From contig CAIYIP010000162.1 of assembly GCA_903926285.1 (NCBI GenBank), positions 1 through 17,912 of the forward strand: 17,912 nt of DNA, read 5' to 3'. Made by a program: the position numbers and the translations under genes. The notes beneath the pieces were generated by a model. The model was not told where the DNA came from. It searched no databases and saw nothing but the letters and a program-made list of their open reading frames with translations. Source of the stretch: an uncultured Gammaproteobacteria bacterium (GTDB lineage Bacteria > Pseudomonadota > Gammaproteobacteria > Pseudomonadales > Pseudohongiellaceae). Below, one piece after another: positions 6,529 through 14,666 of this stretch; within the stretch, counting starts at the first letter, position 1, and each line of letters starts with the position of its first letter.

Positions 6529-8886
6529 ATGAGAAGCCTCAAAATCACCATCTTCTTTTTCTTCGTTGTGCTGCTGCTGGCTGTGCAATCGGTGTTCGTG
6601 CAGATCATCTATCGCGCGATCCAGCAGCAGGAAGACAATCAGGTGCGTTACCAGCTCGAAACTGCGCAAACCATTTTCGAAACCGAATTTAAAACCCGCC
6701 AGGAATATCTGGCCGCGTTTGCCGATACTGCGGCGCGCGACTTTGCGCTCAAGCAAGCGTTCCAGGAAGAAATGCGCAGTTTTCTGGTAGCGCTCAATAA
6801 TCATCGCGCTCGCATTAATGCCGATATTGCCATGTCGATTACCGCAGATGGCGTGGTCAGTGCGCAGCTCGTCAATCAGGTGGAGGCCGAAGGCAACTTC
6901 AAGATCGAGGTTGGCAGCGAGCGTGGACAAACATTCCGTTATCCGGAGTGGCTTGAGGTACAAAATGAGTCGCGTGTTTACGAAGTGGATAACAATTATT
7001 ACCAGTTGAGCCTTGCTCCGTTGACGAGCGGCACACTGACAATCGGCTGGATCGGCTTTGGCTACAACATCGACCAGAGACAGGCTGCGTATTATGCGGA
7101 CATCACTGGGCTCACGACTGATTTCGTGATCAGGCAAGATGGCATGACCACACTCGCAGCCTCCAGCCGAGGTGAGTTGAGTGAGGTGGCGAGTCGTGCC
7201 GAGAACACTCTGATTGAACAGATTCTGCAAGGTAGCCAGGATGAAAACATCATGGCAACGATTCTTGTGCTCGGCGAAACTGCAGGCCAGCAGCTGATTA
7301 CTGTGATGTACGGCGATCGCACGAGCCTGATTGCTGAAATTCGCAATCAGGGTTGGCAGCTGTTTTTACTCGCGGCGTTAACCTTGAGTCTCTCGCTTGG
7401 TGGTGCATTTTTTATCGCCACACGTATCAGCCGCCCTGCGCAGATTCTTGCGCGCCTCGCCAAACAGATTGCGGGTGGCAACTACGACCTTGCGTTCGAT
7501 ATCAAAACAGGTGGCGAACTTGGCGAGCTTGCTGACGAAATAAAACACATGCAGCAAGCGGTGATCAGTCGCGAGCAGTTGATATCGCATCATGCGTATC
7601 ATGATGGCCTCACCGGACTGCCCAACCGTAATCGCCTGCTGCAAGTGCTGCATAACTGGACGTTTGAAAGCGGCGTCTGCTTCAGCACAATCAAGCTCTG
7701 CATCCGGCGCATCAATGAAATCAACTGCAGCCTGGGCCATGATATTGGCGACAAGGTGATCCAGACAGTGGGTGAACACCTCCGGCAGATGACAAGCGGC
7801 GAAGTGTTGTTCCATCTCGGCGGCAGCGAATTTGTGCTGCTCTACAGGCACACTCAGGATATTGATCTAGCCGAAGAACTTGATACCCTGCTGGCTACGC
7901 TCGAACCCGAATTTCAGTACCAGGGTATTTCGCTCTATATCGAATTGCAGGTGGGCGCAGTAATTTTTCCCTTGCACGCACGCGAAGCATCAACCCTGTT
8001 GCAGAAGGCATCGGTTGCCATGCACCACGCACAGAAAATGGAGCACGCCTTCCAGCTCTACAATGCAGTGCTGACGAGCGACAACGTCAAATACCTGCAA
8101 CTGATCAATGATCTGAAAAATGCTATCGATAGCGGCCAGCTCGTGCTGCACTATCAACCCAAGATGTCCTTGAGCAGCGACGAGATTCATCATGTCGAAG
8201 CACTCGTGCGCTGGACTCATCCGCAGCAGGGCATGATTCCGCCAGATCATTTTATTGCCATTGCGGAGCAGACTGGCCTTATCAATGACCTCACGCAATG
8301 GGTGTTGCAGGAAGCGGTCCAGCAGTATCAACGCTGGCTTGCGGTGGGCTTAAAGCTGTCGATTGCGGTTAATGTTTCGTACCGCAATCTGCTGGACAAA
8401 CATTTCTATGATCTTGTCATGAGCATTCTCGCCAAATCGGGCACGCCCAGTGAGGCGCTGTCGCTCGAGATGACGGAGCGTGCTGTAGTCGACGACATGG
8501 AAGCCGTAACTGCCGTGTTGTCGCGCTTCAAGGATGCCAATATCAAAATCTCAATTGATGATTTTGGTACGGGTTATTCGTCGCTGATTCAGCTGAAGAA
8601 CCTGCCCGTCAGCGAACTTAAAATCGACAAGTCTTTTGTACTTAACCTGCTCGATGGACAGACCAACCAGGTTATTGTGCGTTCGTCGATTGAACTTGCG
8701 CATAATCTCGGTATGCAAGTGGTAGCCGAAGGCGTCGAAGATGGTGCCACACTGCGCTGGCTGCGTCGCAACGGCTGCGATCTTGTGCAGGGTTATTATA
8801 TTTCGCGTCCGCAGACTGTAGAAAAACTGCAGCAGTGGTTGTTGCAGTACTCGCCAGAACAACAACCCAGACTGCGTGCATCATGA
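6529..8886 (+). CDS. Membrane sensor with HAMP, degenerate GGDEF and intact EAL domains
   Basis: This is a probable cyclic-di-GMP phosphodiesterase of 785 residues from the ATG at 6529, which lies 10 nt after the upstream stop; an ATG at 6490 would put 13 polar residues before the first helix. Transmembrane helices (about 6-26 and 276-298) flank a periplasmic sensing region of about 250 residues of no recognised type. Then come HAMP (about 299-350), GGDEF (about 358-515) and EAL (about 526-770). The GGDEF motif is GGSEF (431-435), so the metal-binding Asp is lost and cyclase activity is unlikely. The EAL domain keeps E557-A-L, Asn615, Glu647, Asp677-Asp678, Lys698, Glu734 and Gln754, the full set for phosphodiesterase activity. 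It overlaps the barrel gene by 4 nt. Confidence 0.95.
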   Translation: MRSLKITIFFFFVVLLLAVQSVFVQIIYRAIQQQEDNQVRYQLETAQTIFETEFKTRQEYLAAFADTAARDFALKQAFQEEMRSFLVALNNHRARINADIAMSITADGVVSAQLVNQVEAEGNFKIEVGSERGQTFRYPEWLEVQNESRVYEVDNNYYQLSLAPLTSGTLTIGWIGFGYNIDQRQAAYYADITGLTTDFVIRQDGMTTLAASSRGELSEVASRAENTLIEQILQGSQDENIMATILVLGETAGQQLITVMYGDRTSLIAEIRNQGWQLFLLAALTLSLSLGGAFFIATRISRPAQILARLAKQIAGGNYDLAFDIKTGGELGELADEIKHMQQAVISREQLISHHAYHDGLTGLPNRNRLLQVLHNWTFESGVCFSTIKLCIRRINEINCSLGHDIGDKVIQTVGEHLRQMTSGEVLFHLGGSEFVLLYRHTQDIDLAEELDTLLATLEPEFQYQGISLYIELQVGAVIFPLHAREASTLLQKASVAMHHAQKMEHAFQLYNAVLTSDNVKYLQLINDLKNAIDSGQLVLHYQPKMSLSSDEIHHVEALVRWTHPQQGMIPPDHFIAIAEQTGLINDLTQWVLQEAVQQYQRWLAVGLKLSIAVNVSYRNLLDKHFYDLVMSILAKSGTPSEALSLEMTERAVVDDMEAVTAVLSRFKDANIKISIDDFGTGYSSLIQLKNLPVSELKIDKSFVLNLLDGQTNQVIVRSSIELAHNLGMQVVAEGVEDGATLRWLRRNGCDLVQGYYISRPQTVEKLQQWLLQYSPEQQPRLRAS

Positions 8887-10109
8887 AAGTTTCCAGGCTT
8901 CATGTTTTAACTTTCACTGCAATGTTTGCAACGACGCTGGTGCAAGGCGCAGAGCATCGCGTTGGAGGCATCGTCGATTTGCGTGCGAGTATCAGCGATA
9001 CGCTGCCTTCGTATCTTGAAGGCAACTTTGGCAAATTTACGCAAGGTGACGGCAGCAATGTGGCGCTGTCGCAGACAGCGCTTGTTTACAACGGGACATT
9101 CGACAGTGGCTTTGGTGTTCACATCACGGGCAATGCCTATGTGCAGAATGGCGACTCAAGCGCTGGTCTTACGGAAGCTTACCTGTTGTATAAAGCCCTG
9201 CCGTCAGCTTCAGGCGTGCGGCTTGATGCACGCGCAGGGTGGATGTATCCGCATGTATCAGTGGAGAATGTGCAGACTGCATGGTCGTCGCCCTATACCC
9301 TGGATTTTTCGACTATCAATTCGTGGCTGGCAGAAGAAGTGCGTCACAAAGGTTTTGAAGTGAGTGTTACGAGGCTGGGCAGATATTCCGGAAGTAACCA
9401 GGATCTCGCGCTGGGCCTGGCTTTGTATCAGGGCAATGATCCAACAGGAGCCATGCTGGCGTGGCACGGCTGGGTAATCAGCAATCGCCAGAGCCTGTTG
9501 CATGAAAGGCTGCCACTGCCGGATCTTGCGCCTACCTTTGTGCCGGCGGCATCCGATGCGTTCCGGGAGCTGGATCATCGCATTGGTTATCACGCCTTTG
9601 TCGAAAACGAATGGCACGAGAAAGGCAAATTGTTGATTGGCTACTACGACAATAATGCCGATGCCAAAGTCGTGAAAGATAATCAATGGGCCTGGGCTAC
9701 ACGTTTTGCCCATGTGGGTTTCAAGTGGATGCTGGCAGAAGATCTGGAGCTGCTTGGTCAATATATGACTGGCGACACGTTGATGGTGTCGCCACGCAAT
9801 GGCCGCGATCTGGTGTTCAACGCTTTTCATAGCGCGTTTGCACTGCTAAGCAAGAGCAGTGGTCGTCACCGCTTGAGTGCTCGCCTCGAAGAATTCGTCG
9901 TAGATGACCGCGATACCATCGCATCCGACATGAATCAGGAATACGGCAAGGCCGCCACCTTGAGTTACCGTTATCGGATGAGCACCCACTGGTTCGCGCA
10001 AGGTGAATACAGCTGGATTCAAAGTGCCCGTGCCGCAAGAAGAGTCGCAGGCCTGGCAGAAAAACTGCGCGAAGAACAATTGCAGGTTGCGGTGCAGTAT
10101 CTGTTTTGA
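8883..10109 (+). CDS. Exported protein, probable outer-membrane beta-barrel
   Basis: The ATG at 8883 overlaps the stop of the EAL gene (ATGA), so the two are translationally coupled; earlier in-frame starts lie inside that gene. The 408-residue product begins with a signal peptide (MKVSRLHVLTFTAMFATTLVQGA, cleavage near residue 23). The mature part alternates polar and hydrophobic residues, has many aromatic girdle-like positions and charged turns, and ends in VAVQYLF. A terminal Phe preceded by alternating hydrophobics is the usual sorting signal of outer-membrane barrels. I do not recognise a specific porin family. A role as outer-membrane partner of the cupredoxin and sensor, for example a channel or receptor, is inferred only from the operon. 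Confidence 0.75.
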   Translation: MKVSRLHVLTFTAMFATTLVQGAEHRVGGIVDLRASISDTLPSYLEGNFGKFTQGDGSNVALSQTALVYNGTFDSGFGVHITGNAYVQNGDSSAGLTEAYLLYKALPSASGVRLDARAGWMYPHVSVENVQTAWSSPYTLDFSTINSWLAEEVRHKGFEVSVTRLGRYSGSNQDLALGLALYQGNDPTGAMLAWHGWVISNRQSLLHERLPLPDLAPTFVPAASDAFRELDHRIGYHAFVENEWHEKGKLLIGYYDNNADAKVVKDNQWAWATRFAHVGFKWMLAEDLELLGQYMTGDTLMVSPRNGRDLVFNAFHSAFALLSKSSGRHRLSARLEEFVVDDRDTIASDMNQEYGKAATLSYRYRMSTHWFAQGEYSWIQSARAARRVAGLAEKLREEQLQVAVQYLF

Positions 10110-10124
10110 AGGCGGGTCTGCAAC

Positions 10125-10154
10125 TTCACACAGCCTGGATGCGAACTGTGTGAA
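10125..10154. terminator. Bidirectional hairpin between convergent genes
   Basis: TTCACACAG and CTGTGTGAA form a perfect 9-bp stem with a 12-nt loop. It lies 15 nt after the stop of the plus-strand barrel gene and 15 nt beyond the stop of minus-strand pssA, the ideal place for a shared terminator. The T-run is poor on both strands (GATTTTATAA on plus, some way downstream), so termination may depend on other factors. Confidence 0.6.
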
Positions 10155-10169
10155 TTCTGCAGGAAGATT

Positions 10170-10796
10170 TTATAACTTCGGAATATGAAACCTACTGATC
10201 ATCAGTGAACCCGAGATCGCATACATAATGACAAGCGGGTGCAGCACAAAACCGAGCAACCTGATTTCGCCAAGCCACAGATTTTCATTCACTGCTCCTG
10301 ACCAGGCCGCTAACACCAGCACCAGTACGAGAGCGATGGAAGTTGGTATGGGAGTACCTTCGAAATACTTCACCTTGCCGGCGCCTTCGGAAAGCGCAGC
10401 GGCGGTCACGTTGTAGCGTGCCAGTCGCGATACACCACAAGCAACAAAATAGAGCAGAATGATGCGGTCGTACATGCCCTGCATGCCGCAGCCATACGCA
10501 ATGATTGCCGGCGCTACGCCAAACGAGATTACATCGGCGAGCGAGTCGAGTTCCTGGCCCAGCAGTGATGCCTTCTGGCGCCAGCGTGCGATACGGCCAT
10601 CAAGTACGTCGAAGATCAGCGCCGCAAGCACGAGTGCGCCGGCATAATAGATATGCTGTACGTCTCTGGTTTCGAGATAAGTCAGCACAGAGAACAGCGA
10701 ACCGCCGCCACAGACTGCATTGGCGAGAGTAAACCAGTCGGCCATCTGGAATTCGCGGATCATCGCGAAGCGTTTGTGCTGGGCCTTTTTCACCAT
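10170..10796 (-). CDS. pssA: CDP-diacylglycerol-serine O-phosphatidyltransferase
   Basis: This 208-residue inner-membrane enzyme belongs to the CDP-alcohol phosphatidyltransferases. The complete family motif is present: Asp66-Gly67, Ala70-Arg71, Gly80, Asp84 and Asp88 in DGRIARWRQKASLLGQELD and the following residues. The stretch DSLADVISFGVAPA (84-97) is characteristic of phosphatidylserine synthases of the membrane-bound type, as in Bacillus, rather than the E. coli PLD-like type. It joins CDP-diacylglycerol and serine, the committed step to phosphatidylethanolamine. Several hydrophobic helices are visible. AAGGAG lies 9 nt before the ATG. It stands alone, convergent with the barrel gene. 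A phosphatidylcholine synthase would be longer, so that alternative is less likely. Confidence 0.9.
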   Translation of the reverse strand: MVKKAQHKRFAMIREFQMADWFTLANAVCGGGSLFSVLTYLETRDVQHIYYAGALVLAALIFDVLDGRIARWRQKASLLGQELDSLADVISFGVAPAIIAYGCGMQGMYDRIILLYFVACGVSRLARYNVTAAALSEGAGKVKYFEGTPIPTSIALVLVLVLAAWSGAVNENLWLGEIRLLGFVLHPLVIMYAISGSLMISRFHIPKL

Positions 10797-10957
10797 GGCT
10801 TACAACTCCTTGTAGATATAAGTGATGCATTGAAAATGCAGAGTCTGGCCTGATCAGCAACTGTCAGTACATCTGCTCCTTATGCTGCAGGTATTGTACA
10901 AGCCATGGGCCTTAACCACTAAACCTCGTTAGGGGGCTTGTTAAGAGAATAGTGTTC

Positions 10958-11542
10958 TTATACTCCGTGGCTTCCCAGAACTTTCTCGATACGCCGGTCA
11001 GGAACAAGCCAAATAATCGCAACCAGCACGTACAGCGCCAGCGAAAACCACTCCACCCAGAACGCGAGCACAACAGCGGTTGCATAAATGAGGGGTGATA
11101 GTTTGCCTTTCCAGTCGTCCGCCACAGCTTTCTTTAATATCGAATCATGACCCTGCGAAGCGATGATCAGTCTTTGCAATATGAAGTAGGCGACAGCTGC
11201 CATGAACAGCACCACGCCATAAAGCGCCGAAGGCAGGGCGGCAAAATGGTTTTCACCCATCCAGCCCGTGGCAAAGGGAATCAGCGACAACCAGAACAGC
11301 AGGTGAAGATTTGCCCATAGCATCGGGCCCGTCACGGTGCGGAGCGTATGCAGCATGTGGTGGTGATTGTTCCAGTAAATACCTAGATAGATGAAGCTCA
11401 GTACATAGCTGAAAAATACGGGAACCAGCGGTATCAGCACGTCCACACCTTCGCCATGCGGTATTTTCAGTTCCAGCACCATGATGGTAATGATGATAGC
11501 GATTACACCATCGCTGAATGCTTCAAGTCTGCTCTTGCCCAT
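10958..11542 (-). CDS. TMEM175-family (DUF1211) channel-like membrane protein
   Basis: This 194-residue integral membrane protein starts MGKSRLEAFSDGVIAIIITI. The RxxxFSDGVxAI motif in the first helix (about residues 5-16) defines the TMEM175/DUF1211 family. Bacterial members that have been studied are K+-selective or K+-leak channels lacking the classical selectivity filter. About six hydrophobic segments are visible, matching the single six-helix repeat of bacterial members, which assemble as tetramers. AGGAG lies 9 nt before the ATG. It is transcribed alone or with pssA, 161 nt downstream. The family is clear; K+ conduction in this organism is inferred. Confidence 0.9.
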   Translation of the reverse strand: MGKSRLEAFSDGVIAIIITIMVLELKIPHGEGVDVLIPLVPVFFSYVLSFIYLGIYWNNHHHMLHTLRTVTGPMLWANLHLLFWLSLIPFATGWMGENHFAALPSALYGVVLFMAAVAYFILQRLIIASQGHDSILKKAVADDWKGKLSPLIYATAVVLAFWVEWFSLALYVLVAIIWLVPDRRIEKVLGSHGV

Positions 11543-11662
11543 CGTTGTTGCTCCTGTTGAATCTTTAGTGCCAAGATTTTGCTAAGTAAAAACCCCAGGA
11601 ATATTGGAATTATTGGCTTGGATTGAACGCCAGACGTTATCATTGGAATAGCCGGAAAGCAA

Positions 11663-11686
11663 AAGCCAGAGACCGTGGTCTGGCTT
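11663..11686. repeat. 8-bp hairpin upstream of the serine hydrolase gene
   Basis: AAGCCAGA and TCTGGCTT form a perfect 8-bp stem with an 8-nt loop. An overlapping alternative, AGACC-GT-GGTCT, could form instead. It lies 37 nt upstream of the hydrolase ATG at 11724. On the minus strand it is followed by TTGCTTT, weakly terminator-like, but no minus-strand gene lies just upstream. A leader RNA structure or operator is possible. Confidence 0.4.
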
Positions 11687-11723
11687 CGTGTTATTTACAA
11701 CAAACTTTGAGAGGATAAACACA

Positions 11724-12944
11724 ATGCAATTCAACAAATGGATCAGCTGCGCGCTGCTGCTGTTAACTGTCAACGCCGCAGCGCAGACTTTTACTGCCGA
11801 GGGTGAGGCAGCTATAGATAGTTATTTGCAGCAAGCGCAGGCTACTACCGGCATCCCCGGCATGGTGGCGCTGATCGTTAACAAGGATGGTGTGATCTTC
11901 GAGAAGGCTTACGGCAGGATGGATGTGGCCAATAACAAGCCGATGACGACGGATGCGATTTTTCGTATTGCGTCGATGACCAAGCCGGTTACTTCCGCCG
12001 CGATCATGATGCTGGTGGAGGAGGGCAAGGTGAGCCTGGATGCGCCGCTATCGCAGTACATGCCGGAACTTGGCAGTCGGCAGGTGTATGCGTCATTTAA
12101 TCTCGACGATGGCACTTTTACTGCCGCGCCTGCCAAGACTGAAATTACGATCAGGCATCTGCTGACCAATACCTCCGGTCTCGGTTATGCGTTTGCAAGT
12201 CCGGAGCTGGCAAAGGCCGCCGCAGGTGTTGCTGGCGCCAGAGCGATTGATTATCCGCTGTTGTTCGAACCCGGCACGCAATGGGCATACGGTGAAAGTA
12301 CACGTGTGCTTGGCAGCTTGATTGAGCGCGTTACGGGCCAGAACCTGTTCGAGTTTATGCAGGCGCGGATCATCGGGCCCCTGCAGATGAAGGACACGTC
12401 CTATGATATTCCTGCAGAAAAAAATGCGCGCGCAGTTACCGTGTGGCGCAGCGATGGTGCGCAGTTGCTGGAAGTACCAAATCCTGCTGGCGTGATTTCC
12501 TCGCCAGTACAAGGCGACGGTGGACTGTCTTCCACGGCCCATGACTACGCGCAGTTCATTCGCCTGTTTTTGAACGAAGGTGCCTTGAACGGGCAGCAAT
12601 TGCTCAAGCCTGAAACCCTTGCGCTGATGGGCGAGAACAACATCGGTGAAGTGCGTGTGGGTTTGCAGCCTACAACCAATCCACTCACAAGCTTGCCTTT
12701 TCCGCTGGGTGCGGGTGTTGATACGTTTGGTCTGGGTTTTCAGCGCACCGAAGGACGCGTCGCCAACATGCGTTCATCTGGTAGTCTCGCCTGGGCCGGC
12801 ATTTACAACACTGAGTTCTGGATAGATCCACAGCGTGAACTGGGTGCGGTGTTGATGATGCAGTTTTTGCCGTTCTATCACGAAGCGGCGATCAACGTGT
12901 TGCAGGGTTTTGAAGAGCGGGTCTACAGCAATCTCGAGAAATAA
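11724..12944 (+). CDS. Exported serine beta-lactamase-family hydrolase
   Basis: The ATG at 11724 has GAGAGGA upstream and gives 406 residues with a signal peptide (MQFNKWISCALLLLTVNAAA, cleavage near residue 20). The fold is Pfam Beta-lactamase (class C / family VIII esterase / penicillin-binding-like). The catalytic S-x-x-K is Ser84-Met-Thr-Lys87 in RIASMTKPV. The second motif is Tyr189-Gly-Glu-Ser192 (YxS rather than the AmpC YSN). The third is replaced by a region around GSLAWAGIYNTEFWIDP, lacking the KTG of true AmpC. These differences favour an esterase or peptidase over a drug-inactivating beta-lactamase. It is monocistronic, divergent from the TMEM175 gene. The substrate is unknown. 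Confidence 0.9.
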   Translation: MQFNKWISCALLLLTVNAAAQTFTAEGEAAIDSYLQQAQATTGIPGMVALIVNKDGVIFEKAYGRMDVANNKPMTTDAIFRIASMTKPVTSAAIMMLVEEGKVSLDAPLSQYMPELGSRQVYASFNLDDGTFTAAPAKTEITIRHLLTNTSGLGYAFASPELAKAAAGVAGARAIDYPLLFEPGTQWAYGESTRVLGSLIERVTGQNLFEFMQARIIGPLQMKDTSYDIPAEKNARAVTVWRSDGAQLLEVPNPAGVISSPVQGDGGLSSTAHDYAQFIRLFLNEGALNGQQLLKPETLALMGENNIGEVRVGLQPTTNPLTSLPFPLGAGVDTFGLGFQRTEGRVANMRSSGSLAWAGIYNTEFWIDPQRELGAVLMMQFLPFYHEAAINVLQGFEERVYSNLEK

Positions 12945-12956
12945 TTAAATCGAAGT

Positions 12957-12982
12957 AGTGGCCTGGCGATTGCGAGGCCGCT
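12957..12982. terminator. Possible terminator hairpin after the serine hydrolase gene
   Basis: AGTGGCCT and AGGCCGCT pair over 8 bp with one G-U pair and a 10-nt loop, 12 nt after the hydrolase stop codon. It is GC-rich and well placed, but the T-run is missing on the plus strand; on the minus strand a T-rich stretch follows about 10 nt later. The remainder up to the ubiJ stop at 13184 shows only a small 6-bp repeat (CATTCG/CGAATG, 13020-13035). Confidence 0.4.
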
Positions 12983-13183
12983 GCATTACCAAACAAAAAT
13001 CTTTCGGTTCGCACTTTTCCATTCGAGTCCGAATGTAAGATGAGGATCACTTCTGCGCCGAATTGTAATCCAGTGATGAAAGAGCTGTGTTGGCTAAATC
13101 TCCTCTTTTCGGTGGTCGGTTTTGGAACAAACGCAGATTAACGGTTTGACGGCCTCAGAGAAGAGCGCGGGTGATTTTTGGGA

Positions 13184-13807
13184 TCAGCTTGTTTGCGCAA
13201 TGGCAAAGAGATCGATCCTGGCTTGCAGGCGATCAACCCGCAACGCGAGTTCGTTGATGCCAGAATAAAACGTTCCCAGTTCGTGGGCGCGTGGCAGCAA
13301 CGTGCTTTCCTCCGCCAGGTAATCCTGCAGGTTTTGTTTAAACCTGCTGCCGCTCTCTTTGGCAAAGTCAGCGACCTGATTAAAGCCGCTGCTGATCACT
13401 GACGTGGGCAGATTGCCGATAAGTCTGCTGAGCTGGAATTGCCAGTCGATGTCGAGGTCGGCCAACAGATTTTGCAGCTGCTGCACAAAGCCGGTATTGC
13501 CGCGCAGCTCGACATTGCTGGCGTGCAGATTGGTAATGCCGGCACCTTTAGACAGCAATTTCAGTAGCGCAGCTGTCGAGCCATGCAGGCTTGCATCGGG
13601 CTGTCCTTCGAACACAGGACTTAACTGCACGCCTTTGGCAGTGATGCGTACGTACAGTACAAAAGCAGGTTGCGTGACATGTACTGCGAGGGTCTTGCCT
13701 TGCAAGGCTTGCAAGCGCACGACAGTTGCGGGATCAAGGCTGAGCAAGTTATTGACCGCGAGCTCGGTGGGTATCAGCAGGGCGGTTTGCAGCAGCGCGA
13801 ACGACAT
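13184..13807 (-). CDS. ubiJ: UbiJ, ubiquinone biosynthesis accessory factor
   Basis: This 207-residue protein has an N-terminal SCP2 sterol-carrier-like lipid-binding domain (about residues 15-115, with TLAVHVTQPAFVLYVRITAKGVQL and DASLHGSTAALLKLLS) and a helical C-terminal part with a possible coiled coil (NELALRVDRLQARIDLF). UbiJ and UbiK organise the soluble Ubi complex and are thought to hold the polyprenyl intermediate for the hydroxylases and methyltransferases. Its start is 3 nt after the ubiE stop, with AAGGA inside the ubiE end, so the pair is translationally linked. In most relatives ubiB follows directly; here it does not, and ubiJ is the last gene of its operon. Confidence 0.92.
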   Translation of the reverse strand: MSFALLQTALLIPTELAVNNLLSLDPATVVRLQALQGKTLAVHVTQPAFVLYVRITAKGVQLSPVFEGQPDASLHGSTAALLKLLSKGAGITNLHASNVELRGNTGFVQQLQNLLADLDIDWQFQLSRLIGNLPTSVISSGFNQVADFAKESGSRFKQNLQDYLAEESTLLPRAHELGTFYSGINELALRVDRLQARIDLFAIAQTS

Positions 13808-13810
13808 GGC

Positions 13811-14584
13811 TTAGTCCTTGTAGCCGACATGAATGGCACAGATGCCGCCCATCATATCGTGATAGTTGCAGCGTGCGAAACCCGCAGTCAGCATCATCTG
13901 CTTGAGTGTTTCCTGATCGGGATGCATACGAATCGATTCGACGAGATATTGGTAACTTGCACTATCGCCCATGACCACCTTGCCTGCGATTGGCCAGAGT
14001 TTGGAATAGAGATCGTAGGCTTTGCCAACCAGCGGATTGCGTGGCTTTGAAAATTCCAGCACGAGGACCCTGCCGCCCGGTTTGCATACGCGATACATTG
14101 AGCGCAGCGCAGCATCTTTGTCGGTGACGTTGCGCAAGCCGTACGCGATGATGGTGCAGTCGAAACTGTTATCCGCAAATGGCAGGCATTCGGCGTTGGC
14201 GCGAGCGTAGGTGATGTTGCCGGAATTGCCGGCATCGATGATGCGATCGCGGCCAACACTGACCATCGAGGCATTGATGTCGGCGAGTACCACCTGGCCT
14301 TCACGGCCCAGCAAGGGAGCAAACAGCAGGCTGAAGTCGCCTGTGCCGCCGGCGAGGTCGAGCACTTGCTGGCCCGGACGTATCGCGCAGAGTTCGAGCG
14401 TAAACCGTTTGATGATGCGGTGGGTGCCGAGTGAAACCACATCATTCATGAGGTCGTATTTTTGCGCGACCGAATGAAACACATTGCCGACCAGGGAGGC
14501 CTTTTGTTCGAGTGGCACTTCCTTGTAACCGAAGTGGGTGGTCTTGCCTGCGGGAGGTGGGCTGTTGGCGGGTTGGTCACTCAT
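13811..14584 (-). CDS. ubiE: UbiE, ubiquinone/menaquinone C-methyltransferase
   Basis: This 257-residue SAM-dependent methyltransferase matches UbiE (251 in E. coli). Visible signatures are YDLMNDVVSLGTHRIIKR (about 43-60), the SAM-binding motif I VLDLAGGTGD (74-83), the family motif GGRVLVLEFSKP, and the typical end with MMGGICAIHVGYK. It methylates the benzoquinol ring during ubiquinone synthesis and, where present, demethylmenaquinol. It is followed by ubiJ after 3 nt. The N-terminal 15 residues (SDQPANSPPPAGKTT) are a proline-rich extension that varies among species. No strong ribosome binding site precedes the ATG. The 82 nt upstream separate it from the P-type ATPase gene, which may or may not be in the same unit. 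Confidence 0.97.
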   Translation of the reverse strand: MSDQPANSPPPAGKTTHFGYKEVPLEQKASLVGNVFHSVAQKYDLMNDVVSLGTHRIIKRFTLELCAIRPGQQVLDLAGGTGDFSLLFAPLLGREGQVVLADINASMVSVGRDRIIDAGNSGNITYARANAECLPFADNSFDCTIIAYGLRNVTDKDAALRSMYRVCKPGGRVLVLEFSKPRNPLVGKAYDLYSKLWPIAGKVVMGDSASYQYLVESIRMHPDQETLKQMMLTAGFARCNYHDMMGGICAIHVGYKD

Positions 14585-14666
14585 GGGTTTATCTGCATGA
14601 TTTGCTGTCTGGTTTATGGCCGCATTGTACTGTGGTATTGCAGGTGAAACAGCAGTCAGGCGGACT

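Noticed and set aside
10911..10945. Long imperfect hairpin (CTTAAC ... GTTAAG) after the TMEM175 gene stop
   Set aside because: Only a 6-bp outer stem with a 23-nt interior and a short inner pairing; there is no T-run on the minus strand. It might help end the transcript, but I cannot support it as a terminator.
11724..12944. AmpC beta-lactamase resistance gene
   Set aside because: The SxxK motif fits the superfamily, but the second motif is YGES, not YSN, and no KTG is found, so a drug-resistance call is not justified.
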